Below are positions 1 to 11,187 of a DNA stretch of 64,000 nt, one piece after another. The stretch lies in NCBI GenBank assembly GCA_030844895.1, contig CM061231.1:92469084-92533083 (forward strand), given 5' to 3'. Every line of letters begins with the position of its first letter. The first letter of the stretch is position 1. Made by a program: the position numbers and the translations under genes. The DNA is from Ambrosia x helenae (lineage: Eukaryota; Streptophyta; Magnoliopsida; Asterales; Asteraceae). The notes beneath the pieces were generated by a model, which had not been told where the DNA came from, did not search any database, and saw nothing but the letters and a program-made list of their open reading frames with translations.

Positions 1-581
1 CCACTATCTTGAGCCAAGGTGTGGAACTCATCCTCAAGCTTTTTAACTTCATTGCGAGGACAGAACTCCTCCTTCATGATCTCTTTGACTTGGTCCCATG
101 TCATAGCAAGAGCAACCTCGGCCCCACGAGTACGCTTTTCTTCATTCCACCATGTGAGTGCTCGTTTATGGAGAACACTCATGGCGTAACGAACCTTGAA
201 GTTATTGGGGCACTCACTGTTGATGAAGGTATTTTCAATACCCTCAAACCATTGGAGAAGTCCAGTAGCTCCTTCTTCACCGCTGAACTTTGGAGGGTTG
301 CAAGAGTTGAAATGCTTGAGGGTGCAAGCTTGGGGTCCATTACCATTGCCATTGCCATTCCCGTTCCCGTTGTGACCATTCCCATTCAATTGGATGACCT
401 GAGCAAGTAAATTGGGAACCAGAGTTGCGATTTGCTGCGCCATTTGTTGAGAAATGATCGCAGCCAGTTGAGCATCGACCCCATTGTTGTTGTGACCAGG
501 ACCTTGGTCATGGTTGTGGTTATCACCACCTTCTTCGTGGTTCTCACCATTGTTGTTGCGAGTGCTGCGACGAGGAGGCAT
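1..581 (-). CDS. gag: Ty3/gypsy retrotransposon gag (partial; runs off the window edge)
   Basis: Capsid polyprotein of an LTR retrotransposon, read on the minus strand from an ATG at 579-581 and open without a stop to base 1 (about 193 residues visible). The start reads MPPRRSTRNNNG, followed by a Gln/Asn/Gly-rich low-complexity stretch with a GN repeat. A gypsy-type gag core follows, with the hallmark PPKFSGEEGATGLLQWFEGIE, then ALTWWNE and TWDQVKEIMKEEFCP. This is the usual start of plant chromovirus-like gag proteins (family knowledge). The ATG lies about 535 bases from the primer-binding site, as expected for a leader. No frameshift or stop is seen, so the element may be fairly young. Protease, RT and integrase would lie left of the window. 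Confidence 0.9.
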   Translation of the reverse strand, partial: MPPRRSTRNNNGENHEEGGDNHNHDQGPGHNNNGVDAQLAAIISQQMAQQIATLVPNLLAQVIQLNGNGHNGNGNGNGNGNGPQACTLKHFNSCNPPKFSGEEGATGLLQWFEGIENTFINSECPNNFKVRYAMSVLHKRALTWWNEEKRTRGAEVALAMTWDQVKEIMKEEFCPRNEVKKLEDEFHTLAQDS

Positions 582-1115
582 GATCTGTAATAGACACAAT
601 GAAATGAATGAGAGTTCATATAAGGAATGTAATCATTTATTCATTAATTAAAACGAATAAATGAAAACGTTGACTTATCAAAGATTCTAAATTCTAATAA
701 CATATGAAGACATGCTTTAGCCTATAAGTGAACACTCATCCCGAGAATTCCCAGGTAGGCATCCGGGTCCCTCGTCTGATTGGGATATATGCGCAATGCC
801 AGCCTAGACAGAAGACTCAGAATACAGGCGTTCACCCTTCCAGATTGCACGTGTTCGTTATTAAAATCTAGAACTTCGACGAGATCTCAAGGGGGTTCAG
901 GTTAAACCTGAGGATTTTGTCCTATAAATCTAATGGTGGATCAGGATTGCAGCAGACAATTAAGAGTAGTCACATGTAGGTTTAGGGTTATAAGGCATAG
1001 GATAAGGATAGGATTAGGGAAGCAATTAGGGTTACAAGTAGGAGAAGCAAGTACTGTTTTAGTCCCTAAGGTTATAGTCTAGATTATTTCTAATAACCTA
1101 ATTCCCTATAACCAA
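582..1115 (-). other. Gypsy element untranslated leader
   Basis: Non-coding leader between the primer-binding site and gag on the minus strand. The stretch beside the primer-binding site, including TTATAGGGAATTAGGTTATT, recurs beside the LTR at 55381-55440, which links the two elements as relatives. I see no uORF of note. Confidence 0.7.
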
Positions 1116-1128
1116 GGCTCTGATACCA
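1116..1128 (-). other. Primer-binding site, initiator tRNA-Met type
   Basis: The minus strand reads TGGTATCAGAGCC, the standard complement of the 3' end of plant initiator tRNA-Met, three bases from the LTR end. It fixes the minus-strand orientation of the element and marks the flanking LTR as the 5' LTR. Confidence 0.92.
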
Positions 1129-2702
1129 ATCTGTAACACCCCAACCGATGGCGGAAACATCGGGGTGCCACGTATTGATGATTGTTTTCAGTAGCACATG
1201 GTATAATATAAATTTTAAATAATTTATTCAAACATAATATCCAAAAATGTGAAATAATGTCTAAGAATTCAAATACATAACATCAAATAGCAACTTCAAA
1301 AACTTCAAATAACTTCAAGTAAAATCCTCATGCTAACTCAAGCCTCAGCTTCATTGTTACCTGAAACATGTTAATTTTGAAAGTATTTTGGGTCAACATA
1401 AGTTGGTGAGAATTACATAGGTTTTTGATGATAAAATGAATAAAATGTTATGCAATTCATGTGCCATGTTAATCTAGCCCATATGTGAGAACATATTAGA
1501 AATAAATCGAGTGCATAATCAACCCTGTTGACTGTTATAAAATGATACATACCATACACTTATGGTCCCAATGAATATGTTATGCGATAACAAACACCCA
1601 CGTAACCTTGGTAGGAGGCACGTATCCGGGTGGGATTGTCAGTCCAATAGATCTATCAATGTATACCGTCGGCTGATCAATGTTAATGATTATGCTAGAA
1701 TGGTGCTTACTCTAATCATGCTCAAGACATAATGCAACATAGAAAACACATAGACACATTGATGATTGAATTGCAATGAAAATGTTATAACATGTTTCAC
1801 CCCAAAAATGGTGATAAATAAAAGGGGCTATGTAAACTCACCTTAGCAAATGTTAACTTGTTGAAAAGATATGATAATTGTGTTGCCCAAAGTGATTTCC
1901 AAATATCACCCTATAATAAGGTAATATGTAATAAGTCTAAGTCTAATTAACTAATATGTGTATCCTAGGGTTTCGATTTGGGGATAATCAATTGTTGAAA
2001 TTTAAATTAAAATGCATAATTAATAAAGGAAAATTGGATAATTAATGAAAGATAGTCTTTTTATAAAATTTGGATTTTGAGTGAGCACATTAAAGTGTTT
2101 GAAGCAATAAAATAATTTTTATAAAATTATTTTATTTAAAATAGATTTTTAAATCTATTTATTTATAAATAGCCAATTATTAACTTTAATATTCAAAAAT
2201 ACTAAAATTAATGAATTCTTATTTTAAAAATCATATTTCTGTTCTAAATGATTAAAAATAATTTGTATAAAATTTTGGTGCAAAAATGATGAAAATTGGA
2301 TTTATTATGAATTAATTATGATTAAATCTAACAAAAATTGATTAAAAATATAAAATAAATGATTTTACTGATTTAAAAATTATTTCAGTAAAGGTTGACT
2401 TTATAAAAAGTCAGGATAAATTTTGGAGAATTTAAATAAATTGTTTTGATATATAAATGAATTTTTATAAATATAATAGTATAAAAATGATTTAATTATT
2501 ATAAATATTAAATAAATGAATTTCTGAAAAATAAAAATTACAAATAAAACTTTTATATCAGATTAAACAATTATAATTTTTTTAGAATTTATAAAATAGT
2601 TTTGATATTTTAATTTGAATTTAAAAGATAAAAAGGTTTTAATATATATATAATTGTTTGTTTTTAAAAAGAAATAAAGAAAAGAAAAGAATGGAACAAA
2701 AA

Positions 2703-2776
2703 CCGGTCAGAGCCGGGACTCGAACCCGGGTGACCTCAGTGGGGAACCAGGATCACAACCACTTGGCCTAGGCCGG
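2703..2776 (-). other. tRNA-gene-like Pol III module in LTR (LTR-sense)
   Basis: On the minus strand there is an A-box-like TAGGCCAAGTGG (2759-2770), then a B-box GGGTTCGAGTCC (2716-2727), then a T5 run just downstream. Box spacing is about 43 bases, within the tRNA-gene range. It sits in otherwise AT-rich LTR sequence. I could not fold a full cloverleaf with confidence, so I do not call a tRNA gene. Confidence 0.6.
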
Positions 2777-3379
2777 TGGTTGTGATGTTTCTGGTTTGGT
2801 TTTAATTAAATACACGATGCAGCAACAGGTTTATCCCCAATTAAAGATCGACGAACCCTAGAATTTTCAATTGAATGATTCAGGCAACTATAGCCCGATT
2901 AATGTTAGGGCTATTGTTGCCTGAATGCCGATGAATAAACCCCACAAACAAACAAGGACTCACAGTGTAGGATTGATGTATTATCTTCGGGTCAAAGATA
3001 AAGTCAAACAACGAGCTCGCTAATCAAATTCAGAATATAATTGAGAGAATTGGAGGTTGAGAGAGTGTTGTGAGCGAGTTGTTAAGCTACGGAATGCATC
3101 AATTTATACTGTGGATTAGGGTTTAAGTTAATTGGAAGGTTTGACTTATAATTGAATACATACGCGTCAAATTGGTTAATAGGTCAACGATTTGGTGTCA
3201 ATGACGTGTAATCGTGTTGTATTGGGCCGGTTATTACCTAAATTTACCAAAGATAGGATAATTACGCGTAAAATCAATGGATTGATCATCAAGGAATCCC
3301 ACATTTGACTTTCCTTGTCAACTGTGAGGATTCAGTATGCGTATAAGATTAATATGTATCCGGGTTTATCACAAGGAAA

Positions 3380-3455
3380 TGGCTAGCCCAGTTGGTTGTG
3401 CACATGAGTATGTTTGGCCCGGCCTTTGGCGCGGGTTCGATTCCCGGCCAAGGCT
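3380..3455 (+). other. tRNA-gene-like Pol III module in LTR (LTR-antisense)
   Basis: On the plus strand there is an A-box-like TAGCCCAGTTGG (3384-3395), then a B-box GGGTTCGATTCC (3433-3444), then ATTATTTTTTTG, a canonical Pol III terminator. It opposes the direction of the LTR and lies about 180 bases from the LTR start. Confidence 0.62.
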
Positions 3456-3639
3456 ATTATTTTTTTGATATATTTAAACAACTACACACATATATATAAT
3501 ATTATATATAGTATTAGGGTTCCATAATCGCGACAAAAATAATAAATGCGAAGATAAATACGAAAACTTGACGTTTTATTAATGTCGATGCGTGACGTAC
3601 AAGTATTTAATGCGAAATGTTACATCAGGGCCTGTGTTT

Positions 3640-3727
3640 TTTGAGCCACCGCTCACCTGTCTCTCTACGTAAACTTGACCAAATCCTCCTTTACCAAGTT
3701 TCCTTTCTAACCTGCACACCTTTCTAG
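3640..3727 (-). pseudogene. Casein-kinase-I-like (MLK/PPK type) glycine-loop exon, interrupted by the gypsy LTR
   Basis: The minus strand encodes LERKLGKGGFGQVYV followed by ERQVSGGSKNTGP. This is the ATP-binding glycine-rich loop of plant MUT9-like/casein-kinase-I-like nuclear kinases, which characteristically continue VGRRVSGG (family knowledge). A plausible acceptor CAG precedes it. The reading stops where the gypsy LTR begins, so the retrotransposon was inserted in or just after this exon. The catalytic loop and the rest of the kinase are absent and could only resume left of the window. It may be a true gene broken by insertion or a captured fragment. Confidence 0.72.
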
Positions 3728-6224
3728 TATGTCATCTATCCGATTTTACAGTGTCTACTATAAGCTAACAACAAACTACAGTTTACACAAAAAAGCATAA
3801 AATAATTAATAAATATATCATTTCATTTATATATCCTGATGACATTCCATACATATTATGATGCAAATGTTTGGTAAGCTATTTACTCAACTCAATGAAA
3901 AGTGAAAACCCAAATCAAATTACACCAAAAAGAGGAGATTGATCATCATAAATTAAGAAGATTAAACATTTAATTAGGTGCCATCAATTCAAAACTAAAG
4001 ATCTTGACTTTGACTTTTTTAATTGGGTCATCAAGTCCATGTAAGATGGAATCGTGCGGAAAGAATGAAAATATATGTCAACTGGTTATAATCAAACTAT
4101 TTTACGTATCAAATTCAAACTGCTTAGTGTTTGAGTTTCACTCAATAGCGAAACAAGATTGAGATTTAAATTAAATATTCAATCAAACAGATATCAAAAT
4201 CGAACTTTTAACCTGTAATTGAATTATGTATCAACGTCAACTTGGAATCAAACATGGAATCACGTGTGAACTTGTCGAGAGAGAAGAGTTGGTTACCTAT
4301 TTGAACTTAAATGGACTTTCAAGTTCTTAATGTAGATGGCATACTTGCAGAATCAACAACCCCAAATTCATCCATGGACAAACTTGTGGATGTCTTGGTA
4401 CTTCTAGAATCAGTTAATCTTCTCGCGTCTAGAAACTGCGCATGAGTAGGTTGTCTTCCATTCATTAAGGTGTGCCCTTTAATGTTTCTCATTTCCCCTC
4501 CAAATGAAGTTTCCTACTAAGTACATAAAAAAGATACATGACTTGTTCACTTAAGCAAAACATATGAGAGGTGGCGAAACGGTCGGGAGTTTGGTTGTTT
4601 TTTCACTCGTGCAATGCGGCAAGAGTTTTGTCATTTTCAGTTTGCGTTGTTGAAAAAAAAACATAAAAGGAAACACCGATACCATAGCAACAAAGGTGCT
4701 ATTCGCTCATAAGCGGTCAACAGTAACCCACTCGCTACAGCCTACGATACACAAAAAAAAACAAAAAAAAAAAAGAAACAATTTTGAATACATTTTTGTT
4801 TTAGAAAATATCTACACCAGAATGTTCAAAATAAACAATCATGCATCCCCTCTTTTTTTTGTTAACAAAAGAAGGTTATTACATAACTACAAAATTACAA
4901 GGAAATTAAATGAAACGGTTAGTTTATTATATAGTATACAAGTGAACATGTAAACTAAAAGAAAAAACTTGAATAAATAAACACACAAGACGAAGAAAAC
5001 TCTTTTTTGGTGAAAGTGTATTCAAAGAAAGAAGAAAGTGAACATGGGTGGATGTGGTGGCTAAACAAAACAAACAAAACTTTGTTGCTAAAAGTAAAAA
5101 GCGCAAAGGTGACCGGCGCAAACACCTTATGTGAAATGATATATATAATAATAACTTGTGACGGTAGTTAATGACAATGATGACGCACCTTATGTTCTTG
5201 AGACTTCCAGACGATGGCCTGGGATTAGTTTCATCATATCATAATCATGAACATTATGCATAGTTTTCATGTAAACAACCTAGATGTATGTATGTATGTA
5301 TGTATATAAACAACATTAAATTAAAATAATATGAACTATTGTTCTTTACGTACTTATACACCAAATTTGCTACAAAGGCCCTTGTATTTTACTTCCGATT
5401 GATCTTAACGAAGATGTTGTGTTATATCTCGTCTTCCCGAGCCAGAAATAGGGCTGTAAAGTTTAAAATTAGTTTATCGCATGTTGTTTTTCAAGAACAT
5501 CCTCATGAATGCATAACCTCTATCAAAATAATCCTTCTAGACACTTACAGAATGATTACTGAAACAAAATGTTACCCCCTATATCACCTTCAGAATTGAA
5601 ACTTTAAAGAAACACATCATAAATCTAAAGAAATTCTGGTCATTGTATTCATATCTTCATAGATCTTCATCAACGCTGTTAACCGAGTATTCAAACTCAC
5701 CTTAGAAAGTAAGTCCACTCCTAGGAAGCTTTCTATCAATTTTCTGACTCTTTGAGGCGGCCACAGAATGTGTGTAACTCTGCCACGTATTAACCCCAGC
5801 GGAACCTGCTAAAAAAATAACAACTAACATTTTCAAATCAAATTTCGAGTGGATATCTTTGTTTAAAGGTAGAGATGGCACAGGGACGGGATGGGTAATG
5901 GGTTTGATCAAATGGATGCATTTGGAGTGCAGGTCGATGCTTGTACGTTGCGCAGTATTAAACTTTAATACTTACAAAAGTACTCTAACCGTAGTTAATA
6001 AAATTTTTAAAGAAGGTTTTGATGCATTTGAATACAACTTAGACAAATTTTAACATGTTCGAGCTACTTTGTAGTTAAATCCTGTAGTTTTACCTGTTGG
6101 AGAATTAAAGATAAATAAACGATAACCCCCATCGATCCGTTTATAAGTAAACTGGTAAACATTCCCACCTAGAGTTAAAGAAGACCATCCAACAAAAATC
6201 AGAAGTGATCATGAAGCCGACATA
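3728..6224. other. AT-rich intergenic or intronic stretch with one exon-like fragment
   Basis: No convincing complete gene. On the minus strand at about 4300-4460 an open stretch contains LDARRLTDSRSTKTSTS and SLSMDEFGVVDSAS, which has coding-like composition but which I do not recognise. A (TATG)n microsatellite lies at 5285-5305. The remainder is low-complexity AT-rich DNA with chance ORFs. Confidence 0.4.
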
Positions 6225-6373
6225 CCAGGCCAAAGGACCTGGAGTCCAAGTTGTCAGTTAGATTGTCTCCTTTAACCCATCAATGGCCTTCGGGAATCCT
6301 CACATCATCATATGAGAAAGTAACACTGATCCAATCACCCGCCAAGCCAGTTATACGTTCCGTGATTCTTCTT
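6225..6373 (-). pseudogene. Mitochondrial inner-membrane protease (S26 signal-peptidase family) fragment
   Basis: The minus strand reads RITGLAGDWISV, then SYDDVRIPEGH, a stop, WVKGDN and LDSRSFG. This is the conserved C-terminal block of IMP1/IMP2-type S26 peptidases, usually IPEGHCWVEGDN..SxDSRxFGPV. The stop codon TGA replaces the usual Cys codon after GH (6283-6295 region). The catalytic Ser/Lys part is not seen nearby. It is a single decayed exon, in the same orientation as the neighbouring fragments. Confidence 0.75.
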
Positions 6374-6860
6374 TATGAAACAGTTTTGGGGGTGTATGCA
6401 TTTCAGTACACTTGGGATGACTTTTGACCTGGTTCCGTGGGCCCATTAGGTATAAGTGTATAACACATCACAATTCAACCCATTCATAGGTACTTAGCTC
6501 AGTGAGTTGAAATTTCTACACTTACAATTCTCCATTGGCAAAAATACTAATTTTTATCATAATTAACATCGTGAGTAGATTTACCTCTGATCTTTGTTTT
6601 TTTTATCATGGTTGATATAAGCAATTGTAGAATCAAAATCTTGCAGAAAAACTTGCCTGCCAAACGTTATAAATGAATAAAGTATAAGAACAAGAATGGC
6701 ACATGATAAACATAAACTGAGTTGCGCTTGAGCATAATAATAAATTGTTGTGTTTCATCATGAAACTAAACATTTTATTAATAAAGTTAACTCACTGATG
6801 AGAATTATGGTTATGGAGATGTTTGTGTCTATCGAAAACATCAGAAAGGTAGCCATATAT
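6374..6860. other. Non-coding stretch
   Basis: AT-rich DNA with no recognisable gene, RNA or terminal-repeat structure. Confidence 0.4.
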
Positions 6861-7215
6861 TAGTGACAGTGGCGTTGTTGATAAAGTTGTTGATGCAATT
6901 CCGCAACCTTTTGCCTTAACTGAGCAACATCTGCTTCAGCAATAGCAATTCTATGCCGAATTCATTACCATTGGGCTTCTCGTAAATGGATTCCCACTTT
7001 CGGAATAACAATTCTATAACTAAAATGGTCATAGAACATCAAAATCATATATGAGATTCAAACTTCAACATAGCGTGCATCAAATTAAGGGATCAAAAGC
7101 AGAAAACCTAACCTTAGATCGGTTATTAACGACGAGTGAGAAACAGAGGATGTAGAAGAGTACCGTTGTCGTTGAAGGTAGAAGCCCTAGAAATGGTTTG
7201 CTTACGGAGGTACGC
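6861..7215 (-). pseudogene. Decayed small gene or gene fragment with coiled-coil-like C-terminus
   Basis: The minus strand has an ATG at 7213-7215 starting MAYLRKQTISRAS and ending in a stop after LHPLFLTRR. Further on, between 6995 and 6861, it reads KVGIHLREAQW, then two adjacent stops (TAA TGA), then IRHRIAIAEADVAQLRQ and KVAELHQQLYQQRHCH before a stop. The Lys/Arg-rich start could be a mitochondrial presequence and the tail is amphipathic and coiled-coil-like. I do not recognise the family. The internal stops suggest decay. Confidence 0.4.
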
Positions 7216-8111
7216 CATCTACGTTAACGTATATAAAACGATTTGGTTGAAACGTTGGTAATTGATTGAGGGAGTAAAGATGGGAGAAGGCAGACGATCA
7301 TTGTGAGGGCAGGGATGAGAAACGAGGGTAGGGATGTAATATGTTTTGAGGATGTGAGGTAGGAGATCATAGTAAAATTACATAGATATCCTTTGCAAGT
7401 GTCTTAATGTTACCAAAAGTTCCAATTATACCCTTGTGATATAAGCTTAATTTACTTGTACATGTTGCTATAATAGTTGGATGATGTACACAATTACTAT
7501 GTTATACATCACTCCTCCTTTATAATGTATATTATATTATAGATTTATATCTTGCTTTATACTATTTACAATTTTATTTTAAGAGAAAAATAAAATAAGT
7601 TTATGGTACAAAGGACTCTTAATGTATAAAGTAAAAATGATTTTTATAAGACTATTCACAATGCTAAGGGAGCCCTTAGACGTCTTTGCCCGCCTAGTCA
7701 GCTGTCACATTATATTCTCATAAATCCTTGTAAATCCCAGTTTTCTAGTAGTGCATGTCTTTTAACTTTATCATAGATGATTCACCAAGACGAGTGATAC
7801 GATAATATTTTGGAAGATAAATCATGTTCTGCGTTTTTAATATATTCATTCGTTGTTAGGAAATCATCATACAAACTTAATTAGTGAAATGAAATGGCAT
7901 ATGTTTGATGATCTACAAACACGCATATGTAGTTTGCTTTCTACAAAATAAAAGAAAAAGAGGTTACTTAGTTCTAACACCATGTTAAAATGAATGTTAA
8001 AATTGAATGGCTTCGGATATTTAGACATGGAGGGTTTTTCTATGAACATCCCCTCCACGTCCTGTAGAGGCCTTAAGTTAGGGTTAGTATGCTCCATCTA
8101 TGACGCTTTAA
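7216..8111. other. AT-rich stretch without a recognisable gene
   Basis: Contains a minus-strand open stretch at 7867-8097 beginning MEHTNPNLRPLQDV that I do not recognise and that becomes low-complexity. Nothing else can be supported. Confidence 0.3.
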
Positions 8112-8119
8112 CAAGTGAT

Positions 8120-8294
8120 CAGGGTCGCATCTTTTCAAGGGCGGGGAGGGGCGGCTGACCCCCCCTCCCCTCCGAATTTTCGCTCAGAAGTTCCGATTAT
8201 ATAGTATTAGTATAGAAATTTTTTGGTATATACGGTTGACCCCCGAAACTAGTGACTTCCGACCCCCGAAATTTTGGGTCAAGCTTCGCCACTG
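8120..8294. mobile_element. hAT-type MITE, copy 1 (TSD caagtgat/caagtaat)
   Basis: A 175-bp element ending GCTTCGCCACTG and starting CAGGGTCGCATC, with 8-bp flanks CAAGTGAT (8112-8119) and CAAGTAAT (8295-8302), seven of eight identical. It shares most of its length with the element at 20272-20464, including GGGCGGGGAGGGGCGG and ACTAGTGACTTCCGACCCCC. The 8-bp TSD and CAGTGGCG-like ends point to hAT. Confidence 0.8.
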
Positions 8295-8302
8295 CAAGTA
8301 AT

Positions 8303-9123
8303 CAACTACGTTCATGATAATCAAAATCATTTTGAGTACAAATATATAAATAAGTAACGTCAGGGCTTTTGTGATTTTAAGATAACGTTCATGATAACAG
8401 GTTATTTATTTTACATTACAAAATAAGTAATGTCATGAAAAGTTTTTTTAGTAGTTAGTCACTTGATTTTTCGCCTTAAGGTTTTAAGTTCAACTTCAAC
8501 TAGCATTATTTTAAAGGACATTATGGCAATGAAATTTAGAATTGGGTCTCTTCAAAGCTCGCCAGTTCGAAACTAAGTCGAACTTGGTTTTACCGCAGTA
8601 GGCCTTCGGCTGGGCGGGTTTTCGTCGAAACTGGTGGCTTGGGTATGCATCCAAATCTTACCGTTATGAAGGAGGGGATGCATTTACTCAATTGAGGGCA
8701 TCCCAAGATACTTATCTGGTGATTTAGTTGGCCATTCAAAAAAAATTATTTTACAAAATAAGAATATTGTGTTGTAACAAAAGGTACCCGTGTGATAAAT
8801 GATAAAGCGATAATGTCTAAAATCACACATAATAACATATTTTACATCGATCTATATCGGTTTCGATACCGGTAGAGCTAAAATGCCAGAACAAACATTG
8901 TCATGTCTATCTCGGTCTTGGGATGACACTGGTAACCAACTCGTATTGAAAGCGAAAACCATAAATGGATACATGTACCATGACTTGATAAAAAAAATTG
9001 TTATCCCATGCCAAAAAAAATACTATATTTTTAATACAATTCGCTTTCAATAAAATTAATTTATATCTTAGTGAGGGGGAAAGGAAAAACATAATTGTGT
9101 ATTAGATTTGTTTTTAAAGCTAA
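8303..9123. other. AT-rich spacer
   Basis: No recognisable gene or repeat boundary. Short ORFs here are AT-rich and look random. Confidence 0.35.
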
Positions 9124-9547
9124 TGTTAGTTCACTTTTTCGATGTCCCTAACTAGTGATAGGTTAGTTTAGATGATTGGCTAGATTTATGTTTAATTATT
9201 ATTGTAGCGCGGCGAGTATTTGTCTTTTGTAGGGTCAAGGGACTAAGCCTCCGAGTGGTTGGAGGGACTGAGACTGAAGGAATGAGACGTATATGTATAT
9301 CCAATCCCACACTTTAATCATGAAAGAGTTTGGAGTTAGTCATTTGGTTAAGGTGTTTGTCTGTGTTTCTCTACAAGAAAATTGAATCAAAAAAAACTTT
9401 TGATTATTTCTTGTGTGTTTGTCTCTATAATCATCTTCCTTATCACTATCATACTCAAATATTTGATTTCACCTTCATATTTCGGAAAAGCCTATTCAAT
9501 CACGTTCTTGTTTGATAAGTATTCGATCCTACAAGTGGTATCAGAGC
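9124..9547 (+). mobile_element. Copia-type LTR remnant with primer-binding site
   Basis: TGGTATCAGAGC (9536-9547), an initiator tRNA-Met primer-binding site, follows two bases after a sequence ending CCTACA (9533). A possible LTR start TGTTAGTTCAC lies at 9124. No matching second LTR and no gag or pol coding is seen downstream, so the element is truncated. The left boundary is uncertain. Confidence 0.5.
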
Positions 9548-10642
9548 TTTCAGCTTTATTTATGGGTTAAATTGATTGTTTTGCTTCATTTCCTATATGA
9601 GTTTTTGGTTTTTAACGAGTTTTTGGATTACAATTCATGGATAAAAGTCGTGTTTGATAGTCTAGATGGATTCAAAACGTGTTTTACTGGAATTCACAAG
9701 TTCGGGCTAATAGCTAAGTTAGGACAACGTGTAACCTAATTCCCTTCCATTCTTCTTCATTTTGATAGTCGCTGATTTCTGTTTGCATACTAGTTATGAT
9801 CGCTTATTCACGCCGTTTCTTTGTGTTTTTAACAGTTGTATCAATCGAGTTTTTCCGTTTAAATTGAGTCGGATTAGTTAAAACCCTAACCCTCACTTTG
9901 CTCTATTTTTCTTCTTGCTTGTTAAATCAAAATCAGTTTGTTTTCAGTTGTTGCTTCGTTTGGTATTTGAAAAATGAAATTGTTCGCTCTCAACTTATAA
10001 ATCAAATGTATTCTGTCAGTAATACCTGAAATTGGTTGCTCTAAACTTTAAAATCAAACGTATTCATGAATTTATAAATGCTAGTTAAAAGCTCAAGTCT
10101 TAGTAAAGGCGCAAAGGGTGAGCCTGCCACCTAGGCATAGGGTCAGTGGCGGATCTAGCCCAAATAATCAGGAGTATCCCAATTTTTTCCCATATAATAA
10201 TGAAATCTTTTTATAAAAACTTAGTTAAAAAATACCTAATGGATTTGTCGCCATCTGGTTTTTAAAGCCATAGTTGTCCTTGGCTCTCTGGGGCCATGTG
10301 TGAGTAGAAAAATTGGGCCCCTTTGATTTTAGATGTCGTGTACGAATAGAGAAAAATAAGGTCGTTAAAGTAGGAATTGAAGGAGACGTCTAAGTTCTCA
10401 ATTTATAAAGATGAATTATCTATTAGGTTAGTGTCAAAACTAGAGATTTTAATACGAGCGTCGTAATAGAGTTCATATTTTTTTAAGTATACATAAAATC
10501 AACTTTTCATTATTATTGACTTGGTAACTAAAACCCTCAGGTTCACATATCTCGAAATTGTTGTAAAAATTTGCATTTCAGTACTAACTATTTCTCTACA
10601 AAGCGTATTATATACTTTGGAGTTTTCATATAATTAGTATCT
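9548..10642. other. Non-coding stretch with a possible hAT-like end
   Basis: Probably leftover internal sequence of the copia remnant at its start. CAGTGGCGGATCTAGCCC at 10146 resembles hAT MITE termini, but I find no partner end or TSD. Confidence 0.35.
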
Positions 10643-10652
10643 AATTACCGGA

Positions 10653-10751
10653 AGGGATGGCGGCACAGCTTGTTACCCGCCTTTCCGCTATCTTGATGTA
10701 ATTTGTATTGTTTGTTATTTAATGAAAGATAAGGCAATTTATGAAAAAAAA
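10653..10751 (+). mobile_element. 5'-truncated LINE/retroposon insertion (10-bp TSD)
   Basis: A 99-bp insert starting AGGGATGGCGGCACAGC and ending in an A-rich tail is flanked by perfect AATTACCGGA repeats (10643-10652 and 10752-10761). The tail plus TSD is the signature of target-primed reverse transcription. The content looks like the 3' UTR of a LINE; no coding remains. Confidence 0.78.
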
Positions 10752-10957
10752 AATTACCGGATGAAACAAAATAATCTATTTGAGTCTTTTTAAAATATTT
10801 TTCTAAGAAAATTTTCTTTCACACGATAGAAAATTATAACGAATAATTATATTTAAAATAAAAATAAAAAATGTGGATTTTCACGGAAGTAAAAAAGGAG
10901 CGAAAACAAGAATATAAAAAACATGAACTAATGGATTGAGTTTGACACACAAATAAA

Positions 10958-10990
10958 CTAGTGAGATACCCGTCCGTTGGGACGGGTTTT
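10958..10990 (-). mobile_element. Helitron 3' terminus
   Basis: The minus strand shows an 8-bp-arm hairpin ACCCGTCC-CAAC-GGACGGGT (10968-10987), then seven bases, then CTAG (10958-10961) followed by T. This is the canonical Helitron 3' end. The element would extend rightward, but I could not fix its 5' TC end. Confidence 0.72.
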
Positions 10991-11187
10991 CGAACGGGGA
11001 TTAGAAAGCGTGAAAGTATATTTGGGTTGATGTTATCATTTTGAGTAAGCAAATGTCGATAACTAATCCCTATATAATCTTAAAGTATATCAATTTTACT
11101 TACTATTGTTTCGTGTCTTCTATATTTGATACGTCAAAATCTTACTATGTATATTCTAATATTAAAAAAAACATCTCTCTAGCATAT

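Larger units (their letters stand above)
1132..3624 (-). mobile_element. 5' LTR of gypsy retrotransposon, 2,493 bp, with two tRNA-like modules
   Basis: Long terminal repeat read on the minus strand from TGTAACATTTCGC (3624) to GGGGTGTTACA (1132), with the primer-binding site directly beyond the end. The 3' part is homologous to the LTR ends at 54290-54330, 55459 and 59522; the shared interior includes the segment around 1780-1860, matching 53640-53700. The flank at the outer end is TCAGG; its partner would lie beyond the left edge of the window. The central part is very AT-rich. Two modules with Pol III A-box and B-box sequences interrupt it (2703-2776 minus, 3380-3455 plus). The LTR is unusually long for a plant gypsy element. 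Confidence 0.88.

Noticed and set aside
2703..2776. Calling true tRNA genes at the LTR A/B-box modules
   Set aside because: No convincing cloverleaf, acceptor stem or anticodon stem could be paired by eye; only the Pol III promoter and terminator signals are clear.
10146..10163. hAT MITE starting CAGTGGCGGATCTAG
   Set aside because: No matching second terminus or target duplication found within several hundred bases.
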